Source: Symbiodinium sp. CCMP2592 (Eukaryota; Sar; Dinophyceae; Suessiales; Symbiodiniaceae). Taken from it: DNA of 64,000 nt. The translations under genes and the position numbers were made by a program. The notes below the pieces were generated by a model. That model had not been told where the DNA came from. It did no database searches and was given only the letters and a program-made list of their open reading frames with translations. The stretch's first letter is position 1, and the number at the start of each line of letters is the position of its first letter. Location of the stretch: positions 1,415,894-1,479,893 of the forward strand of contig CAJNDT010000001.1 in assembly GCA_905221615.1 (NCBI GenBank). Reading direction: 5' to 3'. This document shows, in pieces, positions 46,101 to 55,847 of the stretch.

Positions 46101-49100
46101 TATAGGGATATCCCTACCTTATTGTGCTTCATTATAAGGGGGTTTACATGGGAGATCCCTGTCCCAATTTTTGCTTATGTGCTTTTTGGGGGGCCCTAAA
46201 TTTTTAGGAACCCTTATGGCTTCCGTAGTATGGTAACTTGAACCCCGTAGCAAGAAGCCAGAAGAGGGCTCTGGAGCTTGGGAGCTCTCAGAAGGGTTAA
46301 AGTTCCGGGTTTCGGTTTCGGTAGGGTTCAGGGTCTGGTTTAGGGTTCAGGGTTTCTGGGTTCAGGGTTCAGGGTCTGGTGTAGGGTTCAGGGTTTCGGG
46401 TTTGGGTTCAGGGTTTAGGGTTTGAGGTTTAGGGGGTTTCGGGTTTAGGGTTTAATTAAGGGATTTTGGGTTTAGAGTTCAGGGTTTAATTAAGGGATTT
46501 CGGGTTCAGGGTTCAGGGTTTTAAGGGGCCCTCTCGAATTCAACAACAGCCAGAGATGGTTCGACCCAATCACTCCTCGATCGCCGCTAGCATCTCCGAC
46601 CCTGCTGGAGTGTTCAGATACCTCAGTCGGATGATGTAAAAACAAGGGTCTTTCTCATTTAAGAGTCTTGTGGGCTGGTAGTAAGTATAAATGCTATGGT
46701 AGTATTGCAATTACAAGAGGACTTTCAGGGGATATGACTATATACAGATTACGTATCTTCGGAAAGCTGCGACGATAGCTAAGGGCCCTAATATATCCTG
46801 CACAGGAAAATTTAAGCCTCAGGTTAGAGTTACAGACGCCCACCCGAACGTGCTTTGTTGTAGGGCCCCTAGTAGCTGAACTGCCTCAACCCCTGAACCA
46901 TATCAACCTGAAGCCGACTGTAGAAAGCAGGGCTCGGGTCTTACGGGACTCCAATACCGCTTAATTAAGGAGTATTCCTTAAATCATATAACAGGGGTCC
47001 TACTATAAGTTAAGGCATATTCCTGAATTATGGGATATTGGAGTCTCTGGGCCTTCTTGCCCCGGGATTTTTTCCTCTCGCATGGCCGGAGTCGAAAAGT
47101 GCACCAGCGAGGAAGTTTCGGGACGCAAAATTACAGTAGAAGCCCAAAAGTTGGAAACCCAATAATAGCCTCGATCCTTAAGAGCATTTTATAGGGAATC
47201 CCAGCATTATTTGGCCTTAATCCGGTTTCCAACTTTATGGGGTTTACTGTACTGTAGTACGAGCAAATCGACAGCGAGAGCGGGCTTAGGGATCGGGGTT
47301 GGGGTTTGAGTACTGTTGGAATCAACTGGCACTTCTGCAAAGGTCGCCTTCACAATCGCAAGGCTTAGGGATTTGAGGTTCTAATTACAGGGGCTCTGCA
47401 AGGGTTCAAAAGGACTCTTTGACGGGTTGAAAAGAAGGAGAAGGTACGGTAAAGGTGCTTAGTGCTAAGCGGAGTACTAACCGGTGCGGCACTCCACAAA
47501 CCTAAACCCTCTTGTCATAGCCGAGATGCTTCTCAAAGGCCCGATAAATCCTGGGACTGGAGGGTTTGGCGGTTTTAGGGTCGTGCAGATTAGTGGTATT
47601 CAGGGTTCAGGTTCAGGGTTTCCTCCAAGGCGCGGAACACAATCCTCGGCCCGCAATCCTCATCAAAACCCGAGCCACATTTTGCCAAGGGCTCAAATCC
47701 AGACCGAAACGAAGGACACCCGCCGCCAGCTGGAGCGCAGCGTCGGCAGAAGCCTTCCTCGACGGCGCGGAAACACCAAACCCTCAAAACTGTATGAACC
47801 ACCGAGCCTGAACCCTAAACCCCACAGGGTCCTAGGTACTCCTATGGGGGATACTTCCCAAAATTATACTGGTAGTTCTTAATATGGAAACCCTATAGTA
47901 CTCTATAGGTACACATAGGACCCTAAACCCTAAACCCTAAACCCTATAGTACTCTATAGGTACACATAGGACCCTTTGGGAACCCGTAGTTGAAGGGCTC
48001 GGTAGTTTAGGCTCGCGGCGTGGGGTGCCGAGATGGCCTTCAGAGAGCAGCTTCCCTCCCTTGCGTTATAAGGGCCTTAAATAGGATACTACAGGGGGAT
48101 CTATAAGGGCTATTAGAAGCGATAAGGACTTTTTGCATAATTAGGCTGGGTCTCGGTCACAATCGCAGGTCCCGTGCAAGCAATCACCACACCAGAAGTA
48201 GAACAACACGCCAAACACATGTAGATAGCTAACATCAACAAGGCATAAGCAATGGACGTGAACATAACCACTCTTTAGTCCTGTATTTAGACCCTCCACC
48301 ATCCCACACCCAAAGAGCTAAAATGCAAGAGCAGCGGCCGGGCCGTGGAGAAGAAGTCAGATGGTGCCTGTGCTCAAGAGTCTGCTTGTGGGAGATCTGG
48401 AAGTTTAGTACTTGGAGGATCCTGGGACTTAGTAAGTAGGTCATAAGTGGGGTTATAAGTCCTCTAAGTGGGGTTATCCTAAGTATAACCTACTTATAAA
48501 CTTACTTACTAAGTCCCATGAGCCTTCAAGTAGACCCTAAACCCTAAACCCCTCAGATCCCTGTAAGGAATCCTATAGATCGCTTTAATTTAAAGGAGCC
48601 AAGTAGGGTTCAGGAGCTTCAAGTTCAAGGTGTAGCGTTGTGCCTGAGGTGCGGAAGTGAAGTGCATCAGGCTGGGCATGATGGCATGCGCGCTGCAGCC
48701 CCTCCTCAAAGTTGGGCTTACCCAAAGGCCCCAAAGTAGTTCCTTTTTGGGGCTCATATATAGAATCCTATAGGGTAACTCCAAAAAGGAACTACTTTGG
48801 GGCCCCTGCATAAGGTTCAGGGATCCTACTGTTTAAAGTACTATAGGCTCCTTTCTTTTCTGAAGCTCCCTCCTGTCTGTATAAACGAAGTGTCTTTTCC
48901 AAGTTCTTGCACGTACATGGCATGTACGTAACATGACAGTAGCGCATAGTTATTGGATGGAAGTTGGGTGGTTATTTTTCTGTGCCCAAGACTTTGTCGT
49001 CGCCAAGGATAGCACTCAGCATAGGCTTCCTCAAAATGTCTAAAGGCCACTACTCCAGAACCAAAAAAACTTCTCTTGAGGACGGGTGGCTCCCCTTGAA

Positions 49101-51260
49101 CATGACATCCTTATCTCGGTCAACACCCGGTGCCAGTGCAAACATTTTTCAGAAAGCCCTCGAAGATCTGATAAGAGAGAGAGCTTGACTGCACTGTCGA
49201 TGTGTGAAAAGGACAAGAGTGAGTCCATGTGACCTACTTCAATTAGAGGTTGGAAGACAGCTGCCGACCTTAGTAGAGGTTTGAATTGGTCGAATAAGTA
49301 AGAATACTGATCAATGAAGCCCCCATATGGGAGTTTCCGAAAATTATGGGACCCTAATATGGCACCCTAAATAGTCGGATCCTTACTATAAGGACCCCCA
49401 AAATACGGTACCCCTATTTTCGGAAACTCCCATATTGATCTTACTATACTACAGCTACCAATTGGGTTCCCCTGAGGGCAAGTCATGCTTGTATTCAGGC
49501 CCCGATATGGGTGGTTGTCAAAATTAGAATCCCTTTTTGGGTCCTTAATATAATACGGCACCTAATATTTAGGGTACCCAATTAGGGGCCATAATTTTGA
49601 CAACCTTTTAGCATGGAAAGCTTGGAACGGCCTCCGCCGGAGGTGGGGCCGTCGTCTTGCTACTGCGTGTGGAATTCTTGGCCAGGCCTTCGCCGAGGGT
49701 TTAAGGCTTAGGGCCTATGGGGTTCAAAGGAGCTTTCACGCTTGGGAATTTATGGCTCAGGGTTTTACATAGGCCTGGGGTCTTCACCAATATAGGTTTC
49801 GTGAAGCTCTTATGAAATGAGCGCCTTGTTTGTAGCAGTCAGCTTGCGAGGTTCAGAGTCTGAAGCGCAGGGGTTAAGGGCTGACGCACCCCCGGAAGTG
49901 CTTAAACTGAAACAACGACACCTCAGCTCCAAGCCAAACTCGGGATTCGAGGCTGATAGTTCCTCAACCTCAATCCTAAGCTCGGTTTTGTAAAATCAAC
50001 CATTGCGGGAAGAAGCCAGGCAGGAAACCCACAAGAGCACAAGCTCTTCGGAGCTGAAGGTCGGAAGAGCGCAGAAATCACAGAGTGCACAGTCCACAGT
50101 TCAGGGTCGCATGTTCCAAATTCATGCTTTTGCTCTGGGGAGGGGTGTCCGACAGCGGCAGATGATATAGTCCGAAGCAGCCCTCTAAGAGGCTCCGAGG
50201 TTACCGGTGTGGGTGGTAGGGAGAGGCGTGTCTTCAAGTCTGCACATTCGCTCTTTCCAGCTCGCGGCATGGGATCCTCCGGGCATTCTCGCGACAGTCT
50301 TGAGCATTTTTTCACTTCGTGTCCGAGATTTTTGACCACATCATGCTGCATGGTGCTTCTGGGCGGGGAGACCAGGTGTATGGATCTTGCAAATCATACC
50401 CCAGGAGTAGATCAAGGTCTTCGCGATGATCCTAAATCGTGCGCTACAGGAGCCTTAGTAAGTAAAGTAGGGCTTGGTGGTGTATATATATATATATATA
50501 TTTATCCACATATATATATATATATATAGATTTATCCATATATATATATATATATATACATATATATAGAGAGAGATACGTATACGTGATAAGGAACCTC
50601 AAAGCAGTATTGGACAGCGTTGCTAGTTATATTGAGGCCCCTGTATTCGATCTTGGTCTCCGGGATGATCCCAACATCCTCTGCTTACTTGGAGGCTCAT
50701 GGGACTTAGTAAGTAGGTTATAAGTGGGGTTATAAGTCCGCTAAGTGGGGTTATCCTAAGTATAACCTACTTATAACCTTACTTACTAAGTCCCAACATC
50801 CTCTGCTTACAGCCCCGCCTACGCGGCTCGCATCCAATTCGACCATGACCTTAGGCCCGACAATGTGTGTTCCCAGAGACTCCAATATCCCTTAATTAAG
50901 GAATATACCTTAAATCATATAAGGGATCCTACTATAATTGAAGGAATATTCCTTAATTAGGGGGTATTGGAGTCTCTGTGTTCCCTCCTGCCCGAAATGG
51001 TTTAGGGTTTGTGTGTTTTCTGAGCTCAGCAAGTCCCCAAAAAAGTGCAAAGTTTCAGTTCTATTAGGGGATCATGTTTCTAAGCCCCAAGACGTGTGAA
51101 GTTCCTGTTCTGTTAAGCGAAAACAATTTCCCAGAAAGCTGCGCAGTGCTCCCATTCAGCTGCTAAGTGACCAAGTCGGGGGTCGCCCTTTGCACCACGC
51201 TGCGCACGACCTCGGCAGACTTGTTGCTAAGGTGCGTCACGCCCAGGACGAAGACATCAC
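37214..51260 (-). CDS. TraB-domain protein gene in scattered micro-exons
   Basis: TraB-family proteins (bacterial TraB/PrgY, eukaryotic TRABD relatives) share a putative hydrolase-like fold; eukaryotic members are often organellar or membrane-associated. Signature pieces occur in family order going leftwards: VLGVTHLSNKSAEVVR (51.2 kb; family GTaHvS-x-x-S-x-x-DV), EMLAAIE (46.6), GTPVMLGDRPAQ (42.3; family (V)xLGDRP), PELFAALVGE (38.6; family LV-x-ER), RIVAVVGSLHVQGI (37.2; family VaVVGxxHvxGI). Introns are 1-5 kb and repeat-filled. The VELC segment, the segment after LGDRP and both termini were not found. Additional phase-compatible exons at 40.4 and 39.0 kb probably belong. A RING-H2 gene lies in the 46.6-42.3 kb intron. 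Confidence 0.78.
37921..38031. mobile_element. IR-G element
   Basis: GGGTAGTGGTCAAAATGATGG...CCCTAATTTTGACAAGAACCC, interior AATAATAGGTGCCGTA. Confidence 0.7.
38613..38665 (-). CDS. TraB-gene exon (PELFAALVGE)
   Basis: Reads AAGKGSAPELFAALVGE after CCATCAG|AA, with GC3-rich codons. LVGE matches the LV-x-ER-(D) position of TraB proteins. The 3' boundary (GC or GA donor inside GGCGAGAGC) is unsettled. Confidence 0.6.
38964..39044 (-). CDS. Exon, probably of the TraB gene
   Basis: An 81 bp phase 0/0 exon encoding ALVDSATDQATAKRLRRAF then KAIDLDAQ. The acceptor is CGGAACAG|GCC and the donor GCTCAG|GATTGT (GA). It is an amphipathic, charged segment. Confidence 0.55.
39905..40019. mobile_element. 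Single-copy inverted-repeat element next to IR-F
   Basis: AGTTCTCTAAATTCGGGTC ... GCCCGAATTCAGGGAACT arms. It is followed directly by IR-F and IR-A, forming a three-element cluster. Confidence 0.55.
40020..40127. mobile_element. IR-F element
   Basis: ATATAGGGGCCTTAATAATT...GGTAGTTATTTAGGCCCCTATAT; followed immediately by IR-A. Confidence 0.72.
40125..40232. mobile_element. IR-A element
   Basis: ATATGGGAGTTTCCGAAAAT...ATTTTCGGAAACTCCC, directly abutting an IR-F element on its left. Confidence 0.75.
40365..40415 (-). CDS. Exon, probably of the TraB gene
   Basis: A 51 bp phase 0/0 exon, DLAISVPELRTSGLGLQ. The acceptor is AACCCAG|GAC and the donor CTGCAG|GCGTGG (GC). G/C-ending codons and dinoflagellate-style splice sites make it a good exon; assignment to TraB rests on strand, phase and position. 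Confidence 0.55.
40420..40625. repeat. Degenerate TTTAGGG tract
   Basis: TTAGGGGACTAGGGGTTTAG units with a local period near 18. Confidence 0.8.
40868..40925 (-). CDS. Candidate exon in the TraB interval
   Basis: Reads FQELLHAARFADDKILYS. Codon bias is modest and boundaries are unclear. Confidence 0.25.
41136..41234. repeat. Two-copy dispersed repeat H, copy 2
   Basis: TACCCCAATAGGCCACAGAA ... GGTTAAGTATCGGAGATCT. Confidence 0.7.
41342..41449. mobile_element. IR-G element
   Basis: GGGGTGGTTGTCAAAATTAG...CATTTTGACAACCACCCATA, interior AATAATAGGTGCCGCA. Confidence 0.75.
42307..42357 (-). CDS. TraB-gene exon (GTPVMLGDRPAQ)
   Basis: A 51 bp phase 0/0 exon encoding EAGKIGTPVMLGDRPAQ, the LGDRP signature of TraB proteins. 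The acceptor is TTTTAGCGCAG|GAG and the donor GCACAG|GTGAGC (GT). Confidence 0.88.
42392..42515. mobile_element. IR-B element
   Basis: TACTTGGAGGATCATGGGAC at the left and its inverted copy ending CCTCCAAGTA at the right; interior AAGTGGGGTTAT type. Confidence 0.8.
42743..42790. repeat. Dispersed CTCGGACAAGCCAGGCGAG motif, copy 5
   Basis: GCGGCGTTCACTCTCGGACA then TGCCAGGCTTAGAGGTGAAAC. Confidence 0.6.
43020..43212. repeat. (TA)n and (CATA)n microsatellite
   Basis: ATATATGTATATGTATAT followed by CATACATACATAC and TATATATA. Confidence 0.95.
43555..43661. mobile_element. IR-F element
   Basis: AATATAGGGGCCTCAATTAT...CTAACCACTAAGGCCCCTAC. Confidence 0.7.
43838..43956. mobile_element. IR-D element
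   Basis: ACCCAGAGACTCCAATATCC...GGATATTGGAGTCTCCGGGT, A/T-rich interior. Confidence 0.75.
44112..44208. mobile_element. IR-C element
   Basis: TACCCAAAGGCCCCAAAGTT...CTACTTTGGGGCCTCTGGGTA, interior GTATATAGAACCCTATAAGG. Confidence 0.75.
44416..45490 (-). CDS. Membrane RING-H2 finger protein, probable E3 ubiquitin ligase
   Basis: Two exons (45490-44755 and 44711-44416) give a 343-residue protein. The start ATG follows an in-frame TAG. Four to five hydrophobic segments are visible near residues 48-74, 111-140, 150-186 and 197-218. A C-terminal RING-H2 follows, with ligands C279, C282, C298, H303, H306, C309, C320, C323 (CSIC ... TPC ... H-x2-H ... CPLC). RING-H2 domains recruit E2 enzymes, so a membrane-anchored ubiquitin ligase is likely; the substrate is unknown. 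The long first exon and short canonical intron contrast with the surrounding TraB gene, in whose intron it lies on the same strand. Confidence 0.85.
44712..44754 (-). other. 43-bp GT-AG intron of the RING-H2 gene
   Basis: GTAAAAG ... CTTCAAAGCCCAG with a T-rich centre. Removal in phase 1 joins NHHGE to GIIPDPGDL. A GTG six bases upstream is an equally in-frame donor (49 bp). Confidence 0.8.
45862..45969. mobile_element. IR-A element
   Basis: ATGGGAGTTTCCGAAAAGAG...TTTTTGGAAGTCCCCAT, upstream of the RING-H2 gene. Confidence 0.7.
46078..46196. mobile_element. Single-copy inverted-repeat element
   Basis: AAAGCACATAAGCATAAGCA...TTTTTGCTTATGTGCTTTTTG; interior GGGATATCCCTA. Confidence 0.6.
46300..46530. 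repeat. Degenerate TTTAGGG/TTCAGGG tract
   Basis: GGTTCAGGGTCTGGTTTAGG and TTTAATTAAGGGATTT units are repeated two to three times. Confidence 0.8.
46576..46601 (-). CDS. TraB-gene micro-exon (SEMLAAIE)
   Basis: Roughly 26 bp. The acceptor is CCAGCAG|GG and the donor ATCGAG|GAGTGA (GA). It joins in phase 0 to EAGKIGTPVMLGDRP, giving the family-typical (E)-x-x-AAIE-x-A-x-x-x-G helix before LGDR. Confidence 0.65.
46941..47051. mobile_element. IR-D element
   Basis: ACGGGACTCCAATACCGCTT...GGGATATTGGAGTCTCTGGG. Confidence 0.7.
47132..47251. mobile_element. IR-E element
   Basis: ACAGTAGAAGCCCAAAAGTT...GGTTTCCAACTTTATGGGGT then TTACTGTACTGTA. Confidence 0.72.
47727..47757 (-). CDS. Candidate micro-exon in the TraB interval
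   Basis: KASADAALQL between CGTCGAG|G and a GC donor (CAGCTG|GCGGCG). The open reading continues further, so the 3' limit is a guess. Confidence 0.3.
47889..47975. repeat. 34-bp direct duplication separated by CCCTAAA repeats
   Basis: CCCTATAGTACTCTATAGGT and ACACATAGGACCCT occur twice with AAACCCTAAACCCTAAA between them; the unit itself contains a CTATAG palindrome. Confidence 0.75.
48409..48532. mobile_element. IR-B element
   Basis: TACTTGGAGGATCCTGGGAC...AAGTCCCATGAGCCTTCAAG; interior GGTCATAAGTGGGGTTATAA. Confidence 0.78.
48650..48722 (-). CDS. Candidate exon in the TraB interval
   Basis: Reads NFEEGLQRACHHAQPDALHF with biased codons after CTTTGGGTAAG|CCC. It sits between the first TraB exon and the EMLAAIE exon. 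Part of it adjoins an IR-C element. Confidence 0.28.
48718..48811. mobile_element. IR-C element
   Basis: TTACCCAAAGGCCCCAAAGT...CTACTTTGGGGCCCCTGCAT, interior ATATATAGAATCCTATAGGG. Confidence 0.73.
49325..49435. mobile_element. IR-A element
   Basis: ATATGGGAGTTTCCGAAAAT...TATTTTCGGAAACTCCCATAT with the standard core. Confidence 0.78.
49507..49608. mobile_element. IR-G element, inverted relative to the other two
   Basis: GGGTGGTTGTCAAAATTAGA...ATAATTTTGACAACC; the interior reads TAATACGGCACCTAAT, the reverse of the other copies. Confidence 0.72.
49629..49703 (-). CDS. Candidate exon in the TraB interval
   Basis: Reads TLGEGLAKNSTRSSKTTAPP with G/C-ending codons. Boundaries are unclear and there is no family match; it is included only for codon bias and position. 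Confidence 0.25.
50478..50577. repeat. (TA)n microsatellite cluster
   Basis: Three TATATATA runs separated by TTTATCCA(T/C). Confidence 0.92.
50670..50810. mobile_element. IR-B element flanked by a 19-bp direct repeat
   Basis: CCCAACATCCTCTGCTTAC occurs exactly at 50670-50688 and 50792-50810, bracketing TTGGAGGCTCATGGGACTTA...CTTACTAAGT. This could be a target duplication or a rearranged insertion. Confidence 0.75.
50872..50985. mobile_element. IR-D element
   Basis: CCCAGAGACTCCAATATCCC...GGGTATTGGAGTCTCTG with interior AAGGAATAT repeats. Confidence 0.75.
51172..51260 (-). CDS. TraB-gene exon (GVTHLSNKSAEVV)
   Basis: The 89 bp exon encodes DVFVLGVTHLSNKSAEVV, then RSVVQRATPDL. The acceptor is GAGCTCAG|GT and the donor GACTTG|GTCACT (GT, phase 0). 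It is the N-terminal TraB motif with the conserved TH-x-S and following helix, with strong G/C third-position bias. Confidence 0.85.
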
Positions 51261-53017
51261 CTGAGCTCAACGACTTCGTAATTTAGTGCGACATTTCAGA
51301 CACAATCTGGGTGATCAGGACCATGCATCTTCTTGGATGTTCACTCTGCAGTACACCCCTGAGTCCGAGTCCTCCTCAGATCAGCCCAAACCTGTCCAGT
51401 CTCCGAGCCACACAAACCTAACCCAGAATCCGAAATTCCGAAACCACGTAACCTTTTCCACAGATGCGAAGCCCCAAATCTGAGCTGGGCACCTGTGGTG
51501 CCCTGAAGGTGCACCAAAGCGCCAGATGGACAAAGGCGGTCCTCCTGCAAAGAATGCAGAAATGCAGGCGCAAGACGCTGGTATGACAATGTAAGAGGAA
51601 AGGGAGGATGGGAAGACAAGATAACATAAGATGAGAGACCCAAGTATAAAATGAGATGATAAGATAGCAGGAGATACAAAAAACTGTAAGGTAAAGGTAG
51701 AGGTAACGGTAAGAGTACACGTATAAGTAAAGATAGAATCACACGTACGATAAGGAAGACTACATACTTCAAGGCAGAGTAACATGAAATACGGTGAAAT
51801 AAAAAAGACAGGACCAGATAAGACAACATGTAAGAACATGAAATGGAAGATAAGTGGCGAGATAAGAAGAGAGAAGACAAAGTAAAATATAATCAGGCAT
51901 GGTATAAGATACGGAAAGGTATATGCCAAGACATGATATCATAAAGATATTACAAGAATAGCTCAGATACGGTAAGGTAAGGTAAGGTAAGGTAAGCTAG
52001 AAATGCAAGCTAACATAACAAAATACGCCCATAAAATCAACAACTATCGCAAGTTAAAGCTAAATACAACGATAGATGCAGAGATGCCAGGCAAGGTATG
52101 ATGAACCCAGATAAGCAAGGTAATGTGACATAAGTGCTAAGATGACTCATGACATCAGGTAAGGAGGAGGCGGCTCACCTGAATCTAGCAGGTAATACCA
52201 ACATCTATAAACAATGTTACTGTTTCTGCTTCAGCAGCTTATGGTCAGGTGCTTCGTTGGACCCTGAAGGAAAGTGAACGAAACTATGCGTCCAGTCCCC
52301 AAAGGCCGCGGGCACGGGAAGTAGCAGGCCGCTCGCGACGCCGAGCAGTGCCCGGCGAGGCCTCGGAGTTCGTGGGCAGACCGCATGCGGCGTGTTTGGG
52401 TTTAATGAGCCCTTTTCGGCTTTGGGGTGTTAATTAGGCTGTTGTTTGGGTTTGCTGTCTTATCCACTCTTTTTGGTTTGGAGGGTTTTGGGCACGTATG
52501 CGGGTTTTTTTTGGCTAGGGGATGCTCACATAGGACCTCCGGGTCTGGGCCGCGACCCGTGATCTTGAAGCTCTGCTCGCCTACTCAATTTTGCGATGAA
52601 ACCTGAACCCTACTGAACCGTCAGACCTGCAACATGAATCTCTAAACTGTCAATAAGACAAGTCTGAACATTCGGTGACCGTGTCCCTTATGCCCTTACA
52701 GTCTCTTTGGCGCCCCGCAGATACACGACAGCCCGGATGAAACCAGAGAGCTTTAAGGGGGTTCATCGAAGGGCTTAAGCATCAGCGGTTGATGTACCCT
52801 TTCCGAATTTGGTGCCCGCGGGTCATAGCACTACGCCACGTAAGCGAAACTAAATACATCTGCAACCGAAGTCGACCGAACCAAATCTATCTAAAGTTCT
52901 GAATTAGGGACCTTAGTAGTGTTATACTATAATTAGAATAAGGAACCCCAAAACCCTGTTGGTAATTATTAAAGCGGGTGAGCTTCGCAACACTCCTCGA
53001 GTCCCCAAATGAACAGT

Positions 53018-53181
53018 ATATAGGGGCCTGAATAATTTAGAACAGGGTTCCCTTCAAGGATTCTATAAGGGTTCTATAATATAGCGGCAATAGTAAGAAG
53101 AATAGGTTTGGGGGCCATTAACTATCCTACAAATATAAAAGGAACCCCCAAAACAGTATAGGTAATTATTCAGGCCCCTAC
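53018..53181. mobile_element. IR-F element
   Basis: ATATAGGGGCCTGAATAATT...GGTAATTATTCAGGCCCCTAC. Confidence 0.7.
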
Positions 53182-53497
53182 GTGAGTTTGCGTGGAGGGG
53201 CAAGGGAGGTCCTGTCCACGTGGGAGGAGTGTAGCAAGTGCAGAGCAAAGCCGCCAGCAGCAGCCAGCTGCCTCGAGATGGGAAAGCCCCACTAAACCAA
53301 AACCTCGAAAACCCTAAACCCTAAACCCCGATAAACCCTTTTTTAGTCACGGGCTGGGGCCAGACGTCTGAAGAAGCATCATCATAAAACCCCTAAGCCC
53401 TAAACCCTTATAAACCTTAAACTCTAAACTCTAAACCCCTAAACCCTATACCCTAAGCTCTAAATCCTAAAACCTAACTTATCAGCCCTGAACACTA

Positions 53498-53607
53498 AAC
53501 TATACTGAACTTAGAACCCTAGCAAAAACTATCATGTTCGCTGTTTCTTAGGGTCTTAGGGGTTATAATAACCAGAAATTAGAACCATTTCGAAGTACCC
53601 CTAAGGA
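53498..53607. repeat. Two-copy dispersed repeat I, copy 2
   Basis: ACTATACTGAACTTAGAACC, GCTGTTTCTTAGGG and TTATAATAACCAGAAATT. Confidence 0.7.
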
Positions 53608-55454
53608 ACCCCGAAGATGACGGTGATACTTTTGGAAAGCTTTCGTCTTGTTTCCTGAGCGATGCGCCATGCCAAACCCTGACCTTATGGCGTTTTCGGA
53701 GGTTGCTAACAAGGGAGACTGTGAAGGTTTGATGTTCTCACGGCTTAAAGTCAAAGCTCCAATCCCAAACTCTGCCGGCTGTCGGCTGTAGTTTTAGCCC
53801 CCCACTCCTTCCGAAAAAAAGCGTAGGTATGAATGCTCATCTCAAAACGAGCAGAAGTGAAACTAAACAGTATCCTCCACTGCACCCTTTGTGGTGTCCC
53901 TGTTGCATATCGATTATAGTAGAGACCTGCCTCTGGGTCGTCGGGATGCTCCGGAGGAAAGGCCCATGGCGCCCAGGGCGGTTTAAAGGGTTCTTTGTCC
54001 CGTAACTTGAGTTGCCGAAATAGGGGCATTTCGACTCGCACACTCGCACCAATTCAGGCACGGCTTGACGAGGGTGGGGCTTTAGTGGCTCGCGGGGGCT
54101 ACCATTAAAGGGACATGGGGCCAGCTTTTACTATGGCAACTGCCGGGGAGGCCGTAGGATTTGGTTGTGGGATCAGCAGGTTCGGGGGTGTTGGCCTCTG
54201 TTGTCGTGTTCTGGCAGGGGAAAAGTTTACCCAAAAACTATAGAATCGTGAAGTTTCCTGCAGGCATCTCTGAAGGCTTCGCTCGGTTTAGGGTTTAGAA
54301 GTTGCGTCTTGTCTATCTTGTCTCTTCTGCAGGAACTGCGCGGCCCCTTGACTGCCTTAAGCTCGTCGAAAACAGTGGCAAGGCCGCAGTGCATCAGTCT
54401 GTGCAAAGGCATTCCACCCCCATTCACATGATTATCCCGGCATCTCGATTCCTGAAATCTTTACAGAAGGAACCTGAATCTGAACATTTAGAACAGGGCT
54501 TCGTTGCATAATTGATTGAAGGATAAGAAACCCTAAGACCCCATGGCGTGAGATTAGAAACTATGGAGGCCTCCATGTAACAATTAAAAAACCCTTTCAG
54601 AGGCAGCAGCTGCGACGAACGGTCTCCGTTCTAAACTACACCCTAAACCCTAACTTGCATGGAACCCTGTCGCCTCTAGGCTTCGAGGTCCCGAAACTGC
54701 GGAACTGATAGACTAGTTCATTGTTGGGGTTGGATTAAAAATGTACATTTTATTCCTTATTGGGTTTAAGTATCCATAAAAATGCAAAATGTTACCCAAC
54801 TATGACAAAGTAGAGTAGAAGATTCGGCGTTTAGGGTTGCAGGCGCCAAAAGTGGGGACTGAAACCATGTTCAGCAGCAGTCTCTCCACCCAAAAGAGCG
54901 TCTGCAGAAGCCTGATCATTGCTATGCTGGTATTGGTACCATCAGTTTTGAATTTCGATTTTCACTGCCAAAGATTCTTCAAGCTAACAGACATCCGCGG
55001 ACCGATCTTAAGTGTGGCATTTCTTTCAAAGCGGCTCGGTCCCGTCTTTGGTTCGGTTCGACGGTGGCCTGAAGCATCACAGGCATGCAGCATGCAACAT
55101 GCAATGTAGGGGTTGGTAATTAACTAGAACATGGCTTCGGGGTGTAATCTTTCATGACAATAACCATACACGGCACTCTATAGCAATTTTGCAAGCTTCT
55201 ATCTTACATGAACAACGCAACCATGGAACAGGGATTGTCAAGGAGGCGCAGCCGGCCCCACCTCTGCGTCACTCCCTGTACTCCTGCTTGAAGAACCTGA
55301 GGCGCTCGGGAGTCTGGGAGTTGGTGGGCATGCTCCTGGGTCTTGAAGCCAACGATTGAAAGTTCTACCCAAGCTCTATAAGCCAAAAGCATATATATAT
55401 ATATATATATATATATAGTATATACTATACCGGAGCAGAAAGGAAGTCCCTGCA

Positions 55455-55847
55455 GTGTGGAACGGGCGCTCCCTTTATCTTTTCTTTGGTTCTTCGTTGT
55501 CAGATGCTTCTAAGTTTAGTGTGACGACACTCAGCACTTGCAATTGGGACTCCAAGCAGCGCATTCGTCAAGCAGGCGCGTCAAGTCACTCCAAGGTCCG
55601 CAGAACAGCTAGAATCAAAGGCCCTTGCAATAGGACACCATGGTGCATGCAGACGGGTGGCTCAGAGGACAATGCCGCAGCGGCCTCCAAGCTGTTGTTT
55701 CGACCACTTGCAAAGCCAATACCGCAAACCCTGCACAGGATCCTGCAAAAGATTGAAAATGGCGGGATGTTCACCACCCCTGCAAGTTTAATCCGCCTTC
55801 CTGACAGAATTAGAACCATGCAAACGAAAGCACTACGCTACAACTGA
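55455..55847 (+). CDS. Open reading frame of doubtful coding status
   Basis: A 130-codon ORF ending TGA, with a basic C-terminal half (e.g. LLFRPLAKPIPQTLHRILQK). The minus strand is partly open too. There is no family match and no codon bias like the neighbouring genes. Confidence 0.2.
   Translation: MWNGRSLYLFFGSSLSDASKFSVTTLSTCNWDSKQRIRQAGASSHSKVRRTARIKGPCNRTPWCMQTGGSEDNAAAASKLLFRPLAKPIPQTLHRILQKIENGGMFTTPASLIRLPDRIRTMQTKALRYN

Noticed and set aside
49923-50351. 142-codon minus-strand open frame
   Set aside because: No family match, no codon bias, no splice signals and no conserved feature; probably chance.
51341-51929. Three overlapping minus-strand frames of about 100-180 codons rich in Leu/Ser/Phe
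   Set aside because: The region is an A-rich GATA/GTAAGG low-complexity stretch; no codon bias and all three frames open.
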